From positions 76,418,070 through 76,482,069 of the forward strand of contig CM041628.1 in the NCBI GenBank assembly GCA_023333625.1: a stretch of DNA of 64,000 bases, written 5' to 3'. The notes under the pieces were generated by a model. That model was not told where the DNA came from and ran no database searches. It saw nothing but the letters and a program-made list of their open reading frames with translations. The position numbers and the translations under genes were made by a program. Every line of letters starts with the position of its first letter. The first letter of the stretch is position 1. Below, piece by piece: positions 48,497 through 60,795 of the stretch. The stretch is from Bothriochloa decipiens. Lineage: Eukaryota > Streptophyta > Magnoliopsida > Poales > Poaceae.

Positions 48497-49209
48497 GCAC
48501 ACATGCACATGGCACATGCTATCCCTAATAAGTACACATTTCAATTTCTATGAGTTATTTTTTGATATTTGACTATTGCATATAAAAAGTAGTATCAATA
48601 TTTATGGCATATTCAGCTAAATTTATTTAAAAGTATATTTCACGATTAATCTAGCATGGTATTTAATTATTATGTATTATAAATATTTTGTTCTTACATA
48701 TATTTAGTGTAATGTTTAAGAAATTGGCTCTTTTGAGAATCAAGATATATAAAAGGAGGGGTAGATATGGGTGCATTCAGACGTGTGCAGTCGGATCGTT
48801 TTTTTCTGTTTGGAAAAGTATACCATGGGTTGGATTGCTGGGAGTGTGCGAGAGAGATCAGACATGAACGACATGATGGCTGCTATTGCCGAATCGATCG
48901 TTCTTTGCATTGTCAGAATCAAATAATTAGCTCTCTAGTAGGGCTGGGTCGCTGAAGGTGGATGGCTGGTTTGCATTGCATCCAACGACTTATGCACATC
49001 GATCCACGGACAGGGATCTACTGTGGCGCCTACCACGGTTACTACGTTGCTATCGCAGAAACCATTAATTAATTTATTTATATTAGAATAGAAGCAGCTA
49101 GCCTGCTTGCATCACGTGCACCACCTTACAATACAACGAACAAGTAGACCCGTGCATACACAGTAGTTTTGCCTTGCCTTGGTTGTGCACCACACACATA
49201 TACTGTATA

Positions 49210-49238
49210 CTAGCTAGAGCCCCCGCGCTTCGCGCGGG
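49210..49238 (-). mobile_element. Helitron-like 3' terminus (hairpin plus CTAG)
   Basis: On the minus strand a GC-rich hairpin (CCCGCGCGAAGCGCGGG, 49222-49238) is followed within about 10 nt by CTAG and then T, the Helitron 3'-end layout. The 5' TC end was not located, so the element body is undefined. Confidence 0.5.
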
Positions 49239-51804
49239 CAGATACAATTAGATTGATAGCAATTTATGAACTCATTGAACAAAATCTATGACATATGAAA
49301 ACATTAAAGTTTCATATGTATACGTGTAGGACGATGAACCATATGTGTGCATATTGCTGGGAAGGTATGTATGTTATGTTACATATAGGGGCTGATTATA
49401 AGAAACGTGTAGGAGTTGGTGTTCCTGTGAAAGACTGAAAGTCAAACGGAGATGGCAGGCAAAACATTAGTGTCATATATTAGTTGCCTCAATGCGCATG
49501 AATCTGTGACGTTCTTTGGGTCCAGTTCAATTGGTTAGTATGTAATTCCCCGGAAGCACCTATGAAAACATACTGCGAAACGATTTGAACTGTTTTTTTT
49601 TAAAAAAAATACGCTTTCTGCACATGAAGGCATTTTTTTTAGGTTGCAGGCAATGAAGGTATATGCAATTTAGTTACTTGAAATGATTTGCATGATGCAT
49701 AACTCATCATCCCCTATGTCGCTACTTTACTACCCATAGTGCAATTTATGTGTGTAATCTCTGAAACAGTTTTTTTGTTGACATTTCATCAAACAGGTTG
49801 GGTGCATGTGCAGTTGTGCACGAATGCAGTTAGAGGCCGCAATAACCCCACTATCTGAACATTAGAAGTTGTATTTCATTAGGCCATTGTCACCAGAACA
49901 GAACATCAGACTATTCTTTTTGGAATTGAGAAGCTTAATTATTTGAAAAACAAACGTGGACAAAGCCCAAAATAGAAGGGATGCACAGGCATGGGTGCTG
50001 CTGTAATGGCATGGGAGACCATTGATTAGCTCCTGCAGTACCAACTGAGCCTAAAAGAAACACATTCGGCAACGATGTACTTGAAATCTTGATGCTGTAC
50101 CATGAAATCAGGAAGGACATGTGGGAAAATGAAACGAAATCGAGCTTAGCTAAACTGAAGCTGGTATAATACCCTGACCACATATGTGCATGAACAGACG
50201 GTGTTTTTAGCAGCAGGAAATGCAGACGTAACGTATTAGTACTGTATATAGATGAATAAAAAGATAGATCGTGGGAGCAAAATAATTAGTAGATGAACTC
50301 TGTGGGAGAGTTGACTGAGACCTGAGTACGATTAAATTCTCAAATTCCAACCGTAAATCAATCCCCATCATCCATTCAGATCAAAACTCTAATTTGGGCC
50401 TTGGAACTCTTACCCTGGTGTACCGTCTTCCTCGACGTCAACTCCGACCCGTTCGCCGTCTTCACGGCAGCGGGCAAGCAGCGCGCGGCTCGCAGAACCG
50501 CCACGGACGCACGGGGCCGCGTAGACGCCGACATAGGTCGCATGCAGCGCGGCGCTGCGGCAGGGTGGCATCGCCGCCGACGGAGGTCGCGGGAGCGGCG
50601 GATTTCTTGCTGCCGTCGCCGGTGCGTCTCGGCCCATTTTTTTTCTCCAAGACCGAACTGCAAAGGAAACATGCGATGGGTGTGGAACTTTCGAGGGTGG
50701 GCCCGCCTTGGAGAGGTACGTGGTTGGAATCGGATGGCCTAAGGCTGAAAACGAACGGACAGGATTGGTGGACTGTAGGTCTACAGGGCTATGAGTCTTG
50801 CATGCGAACGGGATACTGGACCTTCAGTACCCACGTTTAAATAATAAGTTTATAGATGTGGCCACGTTATCCGCGACAAGACCACATCTATAATGGGCAT
50901 GTTCGGCTGGTTAAAAAATAAGACGAAACCTGTTGAAACCTACCGGCCGAACAACCTGGCTATAGCGCTGCACAAAGTTACAAAACTAGCAGATCAAACA
51001 GTGCTCTAGATTAAAATATTAGAATATATATAGGTATTAGAAATTTGTTAGTACTTACAACGCTAATTAAAATTACTTATCTTGACGTGCCCCCTCTGCC
51101 TTTCTCCGTTTCCTGACATAGTTTCTTTATAGGTACACTGATATATCTCTTTCTGTTTGACCTTATCATGGATTACACTACATATTTCATCAATCTTTTT
51201 ATCCATACTTTTCTTCCTTTGCATGAGACTTCATCTGTCTTTGATATTGAAACATTAGCTTTAGTGTCTCACTGTTATAATAATCCATGTCTTATGACAT
51301 CACGAATTTAAATATTGACTTCCAAATACTACAATAAATGTTTAAAATGAGATCTTTGAAAAAAAATGTGTCAAATTTCAACTTAACATGTGCATAAATG
51401 GATTAATATTAAAATTCTCTTTAGGTTAGCATTGCTGCCCCTATCCAAGATCTCACTTCAAGCTCTACCACTTATCTTAAGTGACATGATGCAGGTTTCA
51501 AATGATTACTTATGCTATTATAGTATCTAGGAACATACTCTAGACCTAAACTCTTTATTTTAAACTGTGCAAAAGAGATATAGAATAACAAATACAATAA
51601 GCATATGAGTTTGACCATGAGAACAAAAAAAAATCTATAGTAATCAATAAGAATAAAATTTGAAAAATCAAAAGTGCAGCAAGGGCCCACCATAGTTAGT
51701 GACAAGATTTCACAATAATAATAACAATTACATATTTTAAATATATAGAGGTGCCATGCAAATAAAAATATGATATGGATGAAAAACATATAAATTAGTT
51801 TCTT

Positions 51805-52113
51805 TAAAAAAGTAATTAGTATTCTTTTTGAGTACACAGTACAACGCAGACACCCAACATGCATGCACACTCACTCATATAAACACACAACCCTACCCCT
51901 TGTATGCACCTCCCAAGGACTTAGCCGTAAATCTTGAAGTTGACAAAATCACCATAGGCGCCTCTCTGTCGACGGGGGCGTCGCCTGCCACTTAATGCAT
52001 AGCGCCAAAAATTCTTGAAATAAATTTACGAAAATACGAGCACCAGTGCCAAGTCGAGGACTTGAACCCTGGTAGGCACGTTCCACCATAAGGAACACAA
52101 CCAACTGATAATT
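51805..52113 (-). mobile_element. tRNA-derived SINE-like repeat
   Basis: Read on the minus strand it starts near TCAGTTGGTTGTGTTCC and has a Pol III B-box-like GGTTCAAGTCC. It then continues through GACGCCCCCGTCGAC to GTTGTACTGTGTACTC. A second diverged copy of the body lies at 56700-56968. The layout resembles the grass Au-type SINE; the family name is from memory. Confidence 0.55.
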
Positions 52114-53197
52114 ACATATAGATGATGAAGTATCTATTATGCCTATGTGTAAAAAATAAATAAAGATAAAAACATACAATTCAATGTAAATAATTCTTTA
52201 TTATGGGACTTGTCAAAATTCAGGTGCTTGAACTTTAGTTCCTTTTAGGCGATGATTATTGCATATATTTTATATTATAATTGTAGTTTTAGTTTGTAGA
52301 AATTTATATAGGCACAATCTTCATTTTTTTTTGTCCTGACACTGAAACAACTGTTAAATAAAACCATAAATACGATAAATTCTAATTAAAATGACTTTTT
52401 TGCCCTTGTTTTCAACCTCTAGCTGTCAAGGCGGAGCACAGGTGATGCTCCGACCAAGACGACATCAGTGAACGACCGGAGGTTGAAGACGAGGACAGTG
52501 TGTTAAGGAAAAAGATCACTAAAAGCTAAAGGTTCAAGACGAGGGAAAAATTCATTTATCCCACATTCTCTCTCCGCGAATACGAAAAATGAATGAAATA
52601 ATAGGCTTGGTGTGTTAAGGCAAATAAACATCATTTCGTAATAGTATTGGGCAAATTTCGCTTCTGACATTGTCTTTCGGCATACTACGGTGTCCAGCTG
52701 TAAAATTTTCCAATCTAATTTCTGTTGGCATAAATACAATTTAAATTTGAAAATTATTTCTACAACCAGATAAGGAAAAAAATTAATATGTTATAACACA
52801 AATAACAAATCCAAAAAGTAAAAATTTACCTATACTAATTGATGGTAGAAAAGTGTTGACTGAAATCATCTTAAAATTTACCCATTTGAAATCTGGGAGA
52901 AGGAAAGATCATAATAATACAGGTACACCAAGAGGAGCCGGGAATGAGCCCTTACAGTCCTCTCGTCGGTGCTCTATATACCCCGCCTGATGGAGCAGCC
53001 AGCGAGATATCTATATGAACTCATCGAAAGCAAGCAAGACTAGCTAGTAAGTATATAAAGCACTAGCGAGTTCTAAAGCCGGCTGGCGGCTGCGCGCATG
53101 GTTTCTAGCTAATATATATAGCTAGCTAGCTAGTTTCTGTAAGCTCTTGGACTCTGACCAGCTAACGACGTGCAGGAACAATAATAACACGGTAGCC

Positions 53198-54867
53198 ACG
53201 GACGAGGACTTCTACCAGTCTCTCCTCTCCGTCCTTGCTGTCGCACTTCTGCAGCTGGTGAAGATGGCCCTGAAGCCGAGGCGACGACTTCCGCCGGGGC
53301 CATGGAAGCTGCCCATCATCGGCAGCATGCACCACCTGGTGAACGTGCTGCCGCACCGCGCGCTGCGGGACCTGGCGGACGTCCACGGCCCGCTCATGAT
53401 GCTGCAGCTCGGGCAGACGCCGCTTGTCGTCGCCTCCTCCAAGGAGACGGCGCGTGCCGTGCTCAAGACACGCACGACCCCAACTTCGCCACGCGGCCCA
53501 AGCTCCTCGCAGGTGAGATCGTCGGCTACGAGTGGGTCGACATCCTCTTCGGCCCCTCCGGCGACTACTGGCGCCAGCTCTGGGCCGCCGAGATCCTGAG
53601 CCCCAAGCGCGTGCTCTCGTTTCGTCACATCCGGGCGGAGGAGGTGAGCATAGACATGCATGCATGGCGCAAGACCGATGAAAGGTGAAGAACGATGATA
53701 CGTACACATGCACATGCATGCAGGTGATGCTGCGGGTGGAGGAGATCCACAGCATCACCAACAGCATCGTGTCCCGGGCCGCGTTCGGGAAGAAGCGCAA
53801 GAACGCGGCGGAGTTCCTGGGGGCGACCAAGGCCGTCGTCGGCCTGTCGAGCGGCTTCAACAACAACATCCCGGACCTGTTCCCGACGTGGACTACCGTC
53901 CTGGCCAAGCTCACCGGCATGACGCGCAGCCTCAAGGAGATCCACAAGACGGTGGACACCATCCTCCAGGAGATCATCGTCGAGCGCAAGGGCGTCCGCG
54001 ACAAGAAGATCAAGGGCGGCGCCCCCGCCGAGGACGTCGACGAGAACCTCGTCGACGTGCTCATCGGCCTGCAGGAGAAAGGCGGCTTCGGCTTCCAACT
54101 TACCGACAGCATCATCAAGGCCATCATACTGGTAATCTATAGTAGTATAAACCTCGTCGATCGATCTCCATTATATATTCAATGGCAACATGCACACGCG
54201 CATGCAGGACATGTTCGCCGGCGGGACGGGGACGTCGGGTTCGGCCATGGAGTGGGGGATGTCGGAGCTGATGCGGAACCCGCCGGTGATGAAGCAGCTG
54301 CAGGCGCAGATCCGGGAGGCGTTCCGTGGGAAGGAGGTGGTGACGGAGGGCGACCTGCAGGCGAGTACATCTATCAAAAATGAGTAGATCTATCATATAG
54401 TTGTAGCAACTGCAACCTCCAGTACATGAAGCTGGTGATCAAGGAGGCGTTGCGGCTGCACCCGCCGGCGCCGCTGCTGGTGCCCCGGGAGAGCATCGAG
54501 GAGTGCGAGCTGGACGGTGCCAGCCAAGTCGCCGGTCATCATCAACGCGTGGGCTATCAGCCGTGACCCCAGGTACTGGGAGGACGCCGACGAGTTCAAG
54601 CCGGAGCGGTTCGAGGACGGCTCCCGGGACTTCACCGGCGGCAGCTACGAGTTCCTGCCGTTCGGCTCCGGCCGGAGGATGTGCCCCGGCTTCAACTACG
54701 GCCTCGCCAGCATGGAGCTCGCCTTCGTGGGCCCCCTGTACCATTTCGACTGGTCGCTGCCTGAGGGTATCACGGAGATCGACATGGGTGAGGCCCCTGG
54801 ACTCGGCGTCCGCCGCCGCACGCCGCTGATGCTCTGCGCCACCCCGTTCGTCCCGGTCGCCGCCTAG
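53198..54867 (+). pseudogene. Cytochrome P450, CYP71-type, decayed
   Basis: Recognisable parts in order: membrane anchor DFYQSLLSVLAVALLQLV, proline hinge LPPGPWKLPIIG, GYEWVDILFGPSGDYWRQ (C-helix region), SIVSRAAFGKKRKN, I-helix DMFAGGTGTS, KEALRLHPPAPLLVPRES (ExxR), FKPERFED and the heme-binding FGSGRRMCPG. The conserved CYP71 intron is present (54132-54207). Defects: the expected initiator in gccACGGACG is ACG (53198-53200), with no in-frame ATG before the internal Met at 53263; a frameshift near 53470 (K-T then H-D-P-N-F); an 80-nt insertion with splice-like ends (53644-53723); an apparent in-frame loss before SITNSIVS; a disrupted stretch with stops at 54362-54417; and a second frameshift near 54517 before PAKSPVIINAW. 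Such P450s are ER mono-oxygenases of specialised metabolism; this copy is very unlikely to work. Confidence 0.88.
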
Positions 54868-56287
54868 CTAGCCGGCCACATGCTAGCCGCCGCGAGCTGA
54901 GGGGCCTCTCTACTTGTATTTCTGTCTCAATATCTCTCGATCTCTCGATCTACCACACAAATACACAACGTATGTGCTTGCTGGCTAGATACGTCATCAT
55001 CCGTGCGTCCCGCACTGAGTGCTCTCCGTTGTACTAGTAGTGTGTTGTGTTGTGCGTACTACGGGTTAGTACTGCGAAGCGTGTACCTTTATTATGTACT
55101 CTGAAGTTTCTCTACTTCCATCTCGTCAAGTGCGTCTCGCTGTAGACGTAATAAAGGTAATAAAGTGGGATTACATTCCTTTGCTTCGTGTTTTGAATAC
55201 ATCATCTAGAAGACGTTGATAGTAGTAGTTAAAGTTTTAACATTTCACATGTCTCCGTGGTTGTGCCATGGAGTGGTCTACGTTGATATCCCAATCTAAC
55301 TGGCAGTTGTTATTCTCGAGTTGTTTAGTATGGTCTTTTTATCATCAAGAGTTGAGTGAACGTCGACTAGCTGCAAGTGGCGGCGTGAGTTGAGATAGTT
55401 GGTTAGTTAGGGTCGATTCGACCAAGTTGGTGCTAAATTGCTGTATCAAGTTGTGTATGATGAGCGGGGCTCTCCTCAGTTGTATGATTTTTTTCTCAGT
55501 TTCAATTCAAAGAACTGAGCGGGGCACTTGTCTTCTTTTTCTTTCTTCGTCTAATAAAAATCACAGCAAATCTTTTGCCGCCCTTTCTAAAATACGTGTC
55601 TGTGTGACATTCTTGCATTGTTTTTTAATGAATCCGTCCGCCTGGCAACTAAAAGTTTTGGAAGCTCCTGGCAACCGATTTTTACCCATACATTTACACT
55701 GTCTTTTAGCTATATTTTAATGTAATTTATCAGATAGAGTTTGTCGATGTTTTAGCATCGATAGCCCATCACGAGGGTACCTGGACGGTGTTTTGTTTGA
55801 AGGGATGTCGGTGTATCCAGAGACTCGATTGTAAATGCAGGGAGAAAACGATTTATACTGGTTCGTTATGCCGAAAAGTCATGGCGCCCTAAGTCCAGTC
55901 TAAGATACTTAGTATATTGCGTCCTGCGCTTCTAGACCATGAGGTTTGTTGTGGTTGTGGTGATTGTAGAGGTGTACGGAGGAGCCGATTTAGGGAGTCT
56001 TGTCTTCCTTTATATAGTCCAGGGGGCAGGAGTTCTAGTCGGTTACAAAGTAGAGATCTTAATAGGATTATAAACAAGTCGTCGTAGAATTACATGAAAG
56101 GAATTCTAATTGGACTAGGCTCTTCTCTCTTGTCCATGAGGAATATGTGGGTTCCGTATCTGACAGAGTTATGTATAATTTAAAAATAACACAACTCTAT
56201 TCTTATGGATTGTGTATCTCAGTGAAATATATCCCATAATTTTTGTATGAATTATAATCAGAGAAATATATGTTAAATTGTTCACAA

Positions 56288-56317
56288 CTAGCAAACATGC
56301 CCGTGGGTTGCAACGGG
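56288..56317 (-). mobile_element. Helitron-like 3' terminus, copy A
   Basis: On the minus strand, a CCCGTTGCAACCCACGGG hairpin-like segment is followed by CATGTTTGCTAG then T (CTRR end, A/T insertion rule). Downstream sequence on the plus strand resembles copy B for at least 200 bp. Confidence 0.5.
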
Positions 56318-56699
56318 ACAAAAAAGTGCTACTGAATATTCATGAAAAAATGATATAATGAATATGACATTCATAACATAAATTAGTATCAGTAATAATA
56401 TAAGAATGTGATATAAAGTCATTTGTGTCAGATTAAAAATACTTTCTCATAGTTTTTTCTCATGTTGCTAAGCACATAGAAATAGTTAATTATAAATATA
56501 TAATAAAATACTCTTTTATTTTCATAGTATGTATGTGTTAATACAGTTAAATATCTCTTCATTTTTTGTATTTAATACTACATCAATAAAATTGAAATCT
56601 TTCTTTACTTATAACTAAATAGTATATTTTATTTATTTATATCCTATTGACTTTTAGCGAAATAGCAAAATTCATCTATACCCAAGGCTAATATATACC

Positions 56700-56968
56700 T
56701 TTTTTGAGAATTACACGGTACAACGTAGACGTTCATAACATACACGCACACTCACCCCTATAAACACACGTAAACAAATCCTACCTCTACCCATACGAGC
56801 ACCTCTAAAGGACCGGAAACCCGTCAGATCTGAAGATTTCTAAAATCACCACTGACGCCTCGTTATCGACAGGAACATCGCTTACCACTTAACAAATAAC
56901 GCCAGTAAATTTTAGAAAAATCCTAAGAACTGCACCAGCCATTTAGCCTTTTTTTTTAAAGGAATACT
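56700..56968 (-). repeat. SINE-like repeat body without tRNA head
   Basis: Similar to 51805-52113 across CACGGTACAACGTAGACG, CTATAAACACACG, GACGCCTCGTTATCGACAGG and the segment ending GCACCAGCC, but it stops before the B-box region. Confidence 0.5.
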
Positions 56969-58256
56969 CTGGTAAATTTAGCGCAAACAGCCCAAGTATC
57001 CTATCCAAGCCCGTCTAAAATATCTAGTACATATACCCTGGCTGCCTGTTGAAACCCTACTTGCTTGCTTTCTCCAGTTGACCGCCGCTTTCCTGTCTCC
57101 GACGCCACACCTGCACGCAGCATGCCGCAGTCTGCGCGTGACTTCGATTCCGAGTGACGATAGCACAAGCAACCAGCAAGTCTCCTCTCCGATAGCCCGA
57201 GAGCCGCTGCTTTCCTCACACCAACATCCATCAGAGGGTCGGACGCACAGAGCAGCCTCCAGCTCCGGTTGCCATCACATGTGCACTGCAGTCATCACAG
57301 ATTTGCTTCATTCTGCAGCGCGTCGTTAAAAACTTCGATCCGTCCAGCCTGCAGTTCACATCTTCTCAACTATCATGATGGCCACACTATGGATGTTGCT
57401 AGCTTGATTTATTTTTGTAATTCTTTTTATCAATGGTCGTTGTGACCCGTTCAAGCGCGAGCAGGACATGGGTGTGTGATGGCCGGCGGCGGGACTTTTT
57501 TCGATTTGATTTGGAACTTTGTTCGATTTCCTCCTTTTTGCCTACTCAAAGCTCGTCGCAACTAGGGTCATCTCGCAATTCACCCCCGACGAGCTCCTAC
57601 AATATTTTGATTTGGTGGATATAAGCGATGGTGCCCTCAATTTAGTTTCATTGCACCTCACTCACGAAGAAGCAACAATGGATTTTTTTTATTTGATTTG
57701 ATGAGTCCTTGCCATATATTAAGGGTACAGGAGATGTGAGTGATTTGGGTTTGGATTTGCAGCACCTAAGACATAAGTACGTACGTAGCCACGGAGAGGC
57801 CAAGAGCGGATAGAAATTTGCTGGTGGACAGAAAACATGTTGGAAATTTTCGTGATTAAGTATTAGGTAGAGATAAAATATTTCCACCGCGTAGTTTCGT
57901 ATACATGTGTGGGACCGTGGGGGGAGTTCAGCGGTTGCGGGCTCGCGGCGCTACCGTCAGAATTCGATGGTCCATATCATGCGTTCCGTCCATGGGAGTA
58001 CCCGGCTTTTTTTTTTGACAATGAGTACCCGGCCTTTAGTTTCTTCGACTCACTGCACCTGGCTCCATGCATGTCTCATGTCTGTCTGGTTTTCCTTCTC
58101 CGTCCTGGTAGGGTCTAGGGATGGATTCGGATAAGATTTGTACAGAGTCAAACTTGAATAGTATTATTTATTATATTTTAATTAATTAAGATACGAGTAT
58201 AAATATATCAGAGTCGCATTAGATGTTTATTTGACTTTGAAGATAATAAATGTATA

Positions 58257-58290
58257 TTAGCAAAATATGCCCGTGCATTACAACGAGAGA
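58257..58290 (-). mobile_element. Helitron-like 3' terminus, copy B
   Basis: On the minus strand CTCGTTGTAATGCACGGG is followed by CATATTTTGCTAA then T. It is a sibling of the terminus at 56288, with a CTAA end in place of CTAG. Confidence 0.5.
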
Positions 58291-60278
58291 AAAAACTGTT
58301 AAACATTCATGGAACATGATAAAGGGAATGGTTCACATCTATTTATATTTTATGCTTTTATAATTTATTTTATAATGGCAGTTACCTCTATAATATAATA
58401 AGTTAATACTAACAATAAATAATAATGTCTTGTTAAAAATGTATATTGAATTAAAATACGCCTTGGTATATTTTTTACTATGTTGCAAAGCACATAATTA
58501 TTTAGATATAAATATATCATAACTTTATTTTGCATACTACTCATGTGTTTCTATGACTCAATATCGACTTTTGTAGCTTTTTTAGCGCATCAACTCAACT
58601 TCCGTAACTTCTTTTGTCGATGTGTAAATGATTATTCTCTCTGCAAATGATTATTGAACGAGACCTCTCTATATTTTTCACACAACAATCCTTATTAGGA
58701 ATCATACAAATAAATTTTTTTAGATTTCAACCAAGATTGTTTATGAAATAATTAACTGTACCATTGACGAATCCATACTTTATAAAAAAAGTCTTGTTTC
58801 TAATCAAAACTATCTTAGATGGTGTATATTTCTTCTCAAAATTTAATGTACAAACAAATATGATAAGTGTTGAAAACTAGAGATTATGCACCTAGGTTTG
58901 CCTTGGATAGAAACCGAACTGTCATTTTTCTGATTTTTCGGTCTCGGAGGTGCACATGACACAGACAATGAATCAGCTGATCTCATTCAGCGAGAATCTC
59001 AAGAATAAATTTATATTTATATTTATTGTGTGATGTGTGATTACTACATGCACCACGTAAATATATATGGTCCATAGTGGTGACCGTAAGTTGCTAGCGC
59101 AGTTTTAGTGTGGACTCAGTTTGAAATGTCGAGATTTCCACCTTCTGGGTCGATCTCATGCTCGCTTAGTTTTTCCTGTGTAAAATGAATAACAGAACTC
59201 GATTTGCATGTGGTTGTTTGGCCCACATTCGTTAAGCAATATCTTTCCAAAAGAGCGTATGGACTGCCACGATCGGTTTCTGCCAACGATGGTAGACCAG
59301 GGAGCGAGACATCCTCATTCGGCATGAAGTGGCACGTGAGGAGCTATATATAGCTTGTCCCCGCTCAGGCCAAGGCGTAATATAGCCATATGCTTCAGAT
59401 TGAGGCTGAGGCCAAAACAGTATAAATTTTAGGACCATTCCAGGTGTGATTGGCAGCCTGTACCGTACCTTTTGTCTGCAAATTATATTTGAATTATTGC
59501 GATTTGCATGTAATGCATGCGAGCTGGAAATAGTGACCCTTTTGAAGAATAGGAAGCACCAATCAACTCCACCATGCATGGATAATGCTAGGCCCAACCT
59601 ATGAGAAGAAGATAATGCATTTTTGCAGGTTTTTTTTTTTGGTAATAGCAAACTCCATTGAGAGTCGTGAACGTACGTGTCGAGTGTTTTTCCCAGATGA
59701 TGGACAGAGAGCTAGCTAGCTCAGTCATCATACAGCCTACATACTGAGCAATCCTAAAATATTTGTGATGATCGAGATGCTATAAACAATCCACAATTCC
59801 ATTTTCCCTGTCCAGCTAATTAATATACAAGTTTATGTGCTTCTATTATTTTATTTTTATGGATTCATATTACGGCCAGCCCTTGCGGCTCTTGCTGATT
59901 AGCTAGCTAGGCAGGCTAAGGTGGCCAGCCTGGTAGTTGTGTGCCGTGGTCGGCCCCTCTAGTGTCCTTAATGTGACGAAATTGGATGAAGTTTGAAACA
60001 GAACATGCGGATGCCTATGATTGTAAAAATGATAAAATTGGATATGCTACGAGGATATTGGCATGTGCAATGATTTTTAATTCTGATTTTGATAGGTATT
60101 TGGGTTGTGCGACAATGGAATACGGAGTAATATTTTCGACTTAGGCAATTGCATTGTGCAATGGTGAACTACTATACTTTTGAATGCAATTCCTACTGGC
60201 ATCAAATTCATGGCCTATAATTTTGAATTTGAGTTGTTGAGTCATTTGATCAAAGAGAGAGAGAAAGACAAATGTAAA

Positions 60279-60781
60279 TATAACAAGTCTAATGACGGTC
60301 CAGAGGAAAGAAATTGGGCCAACTGAAGGGCCCAACGAAGGAGCCACGTCGCCGCCGCCGCAGCAAGCCGCGACCCGCGGGCCTGAAGCGCCGCGCATGC
60401 CGGGCAAGAGGGCGTGGGCACAGGCCCCCAGCCGTCGCCACCGTCTACGGAGATCGCTACGTCATCTAGGCAAACTAGGAAAATAGAATAAATAAAATAG
60501 AAAACGAATGATCCGCACGATCTCCGCTTGCTTAAAGGCTAAGCAACCTCTGGCCTATAAATATAAGGAGAATTGTAACCGAACAAATCAATAATAGAAA
60601 GGGCTAATTCCCGTCTATCTTCAGCTCTTGGCTCTCTCTCCACCTCTAACCCTAGCCGCTGCCACCACCTGTGCCGCCCCTGCGCACACCGCGCGTAGCA
60701 GCAGCCGGCCTTGGCCGCACCGCCGCCTCCACCGCTCCCTGATCGCCCTCCACGTGTCACAGGTGTGTCGGACCTCTTATA
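60279..60781 (+). repeat. 5' LTR of the small LTR element
   Basis: Contains a TATA box (TATAAATA, 60556) and an AATAATAGAA signal before a pyrimidine-rich R/U5 region. It is similar over its whole length to 62593-63116. Confidence 0.85.
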
Positions 60782-60783
60782 GG

Positions 60784-60795
60784 TGGTATCGGATG
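60784..60795 (+). promoter_or_regulatory. Primer-binding site (initiator tRNA-Met type)
   Basis: TGGTATCGGATG begins 2 nt after the 5' LTR, matching the spacing and type seen at 42401. Confidence 0.65.

Larger units (their letters stand above)
46682..53197. other. Gene-free intergenic stretch
   Basis: Holds a CACTA-type element (47398-47745), a LINE end (47752-48496), a Helitron-like terminus (49210-49238) and a SINE-like repeat (51805-52113). The GC-rich patch at 50430-50740 gives ORFs in several frames but no recognisable domain. The remainder is AT-rich and featureless. Confidence 0.55.
54868..60273. other. Gene-free intergenic stretch
   Basis: Begins with the P450 3' flank. It contains a LINE-like tail near 55540-55590 (TCGTCTAATAAAAATCAC...TTGCCGCC), two related Helitron-like termini (56288 and 58257), a SINE-like body (56700-56968) and AT-rich filler. 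GC-rich patches at 57060-57330 and 57900-58130 give short ORFs with no recognisable domain. Confidence 0.55.

Noticed and set aside
50394..50840. GC-rich ORFs suggesting a gene
   Set aside because: Arg-rich in several frames on both strands, with no motif or splice structure; may be captured gene debris.
53147..53197. Upstream in-frame start for the P450
   Set aside because: The frame opens with TTG, not ATG; no in-frame ATG exists before the internal Met at 53263.
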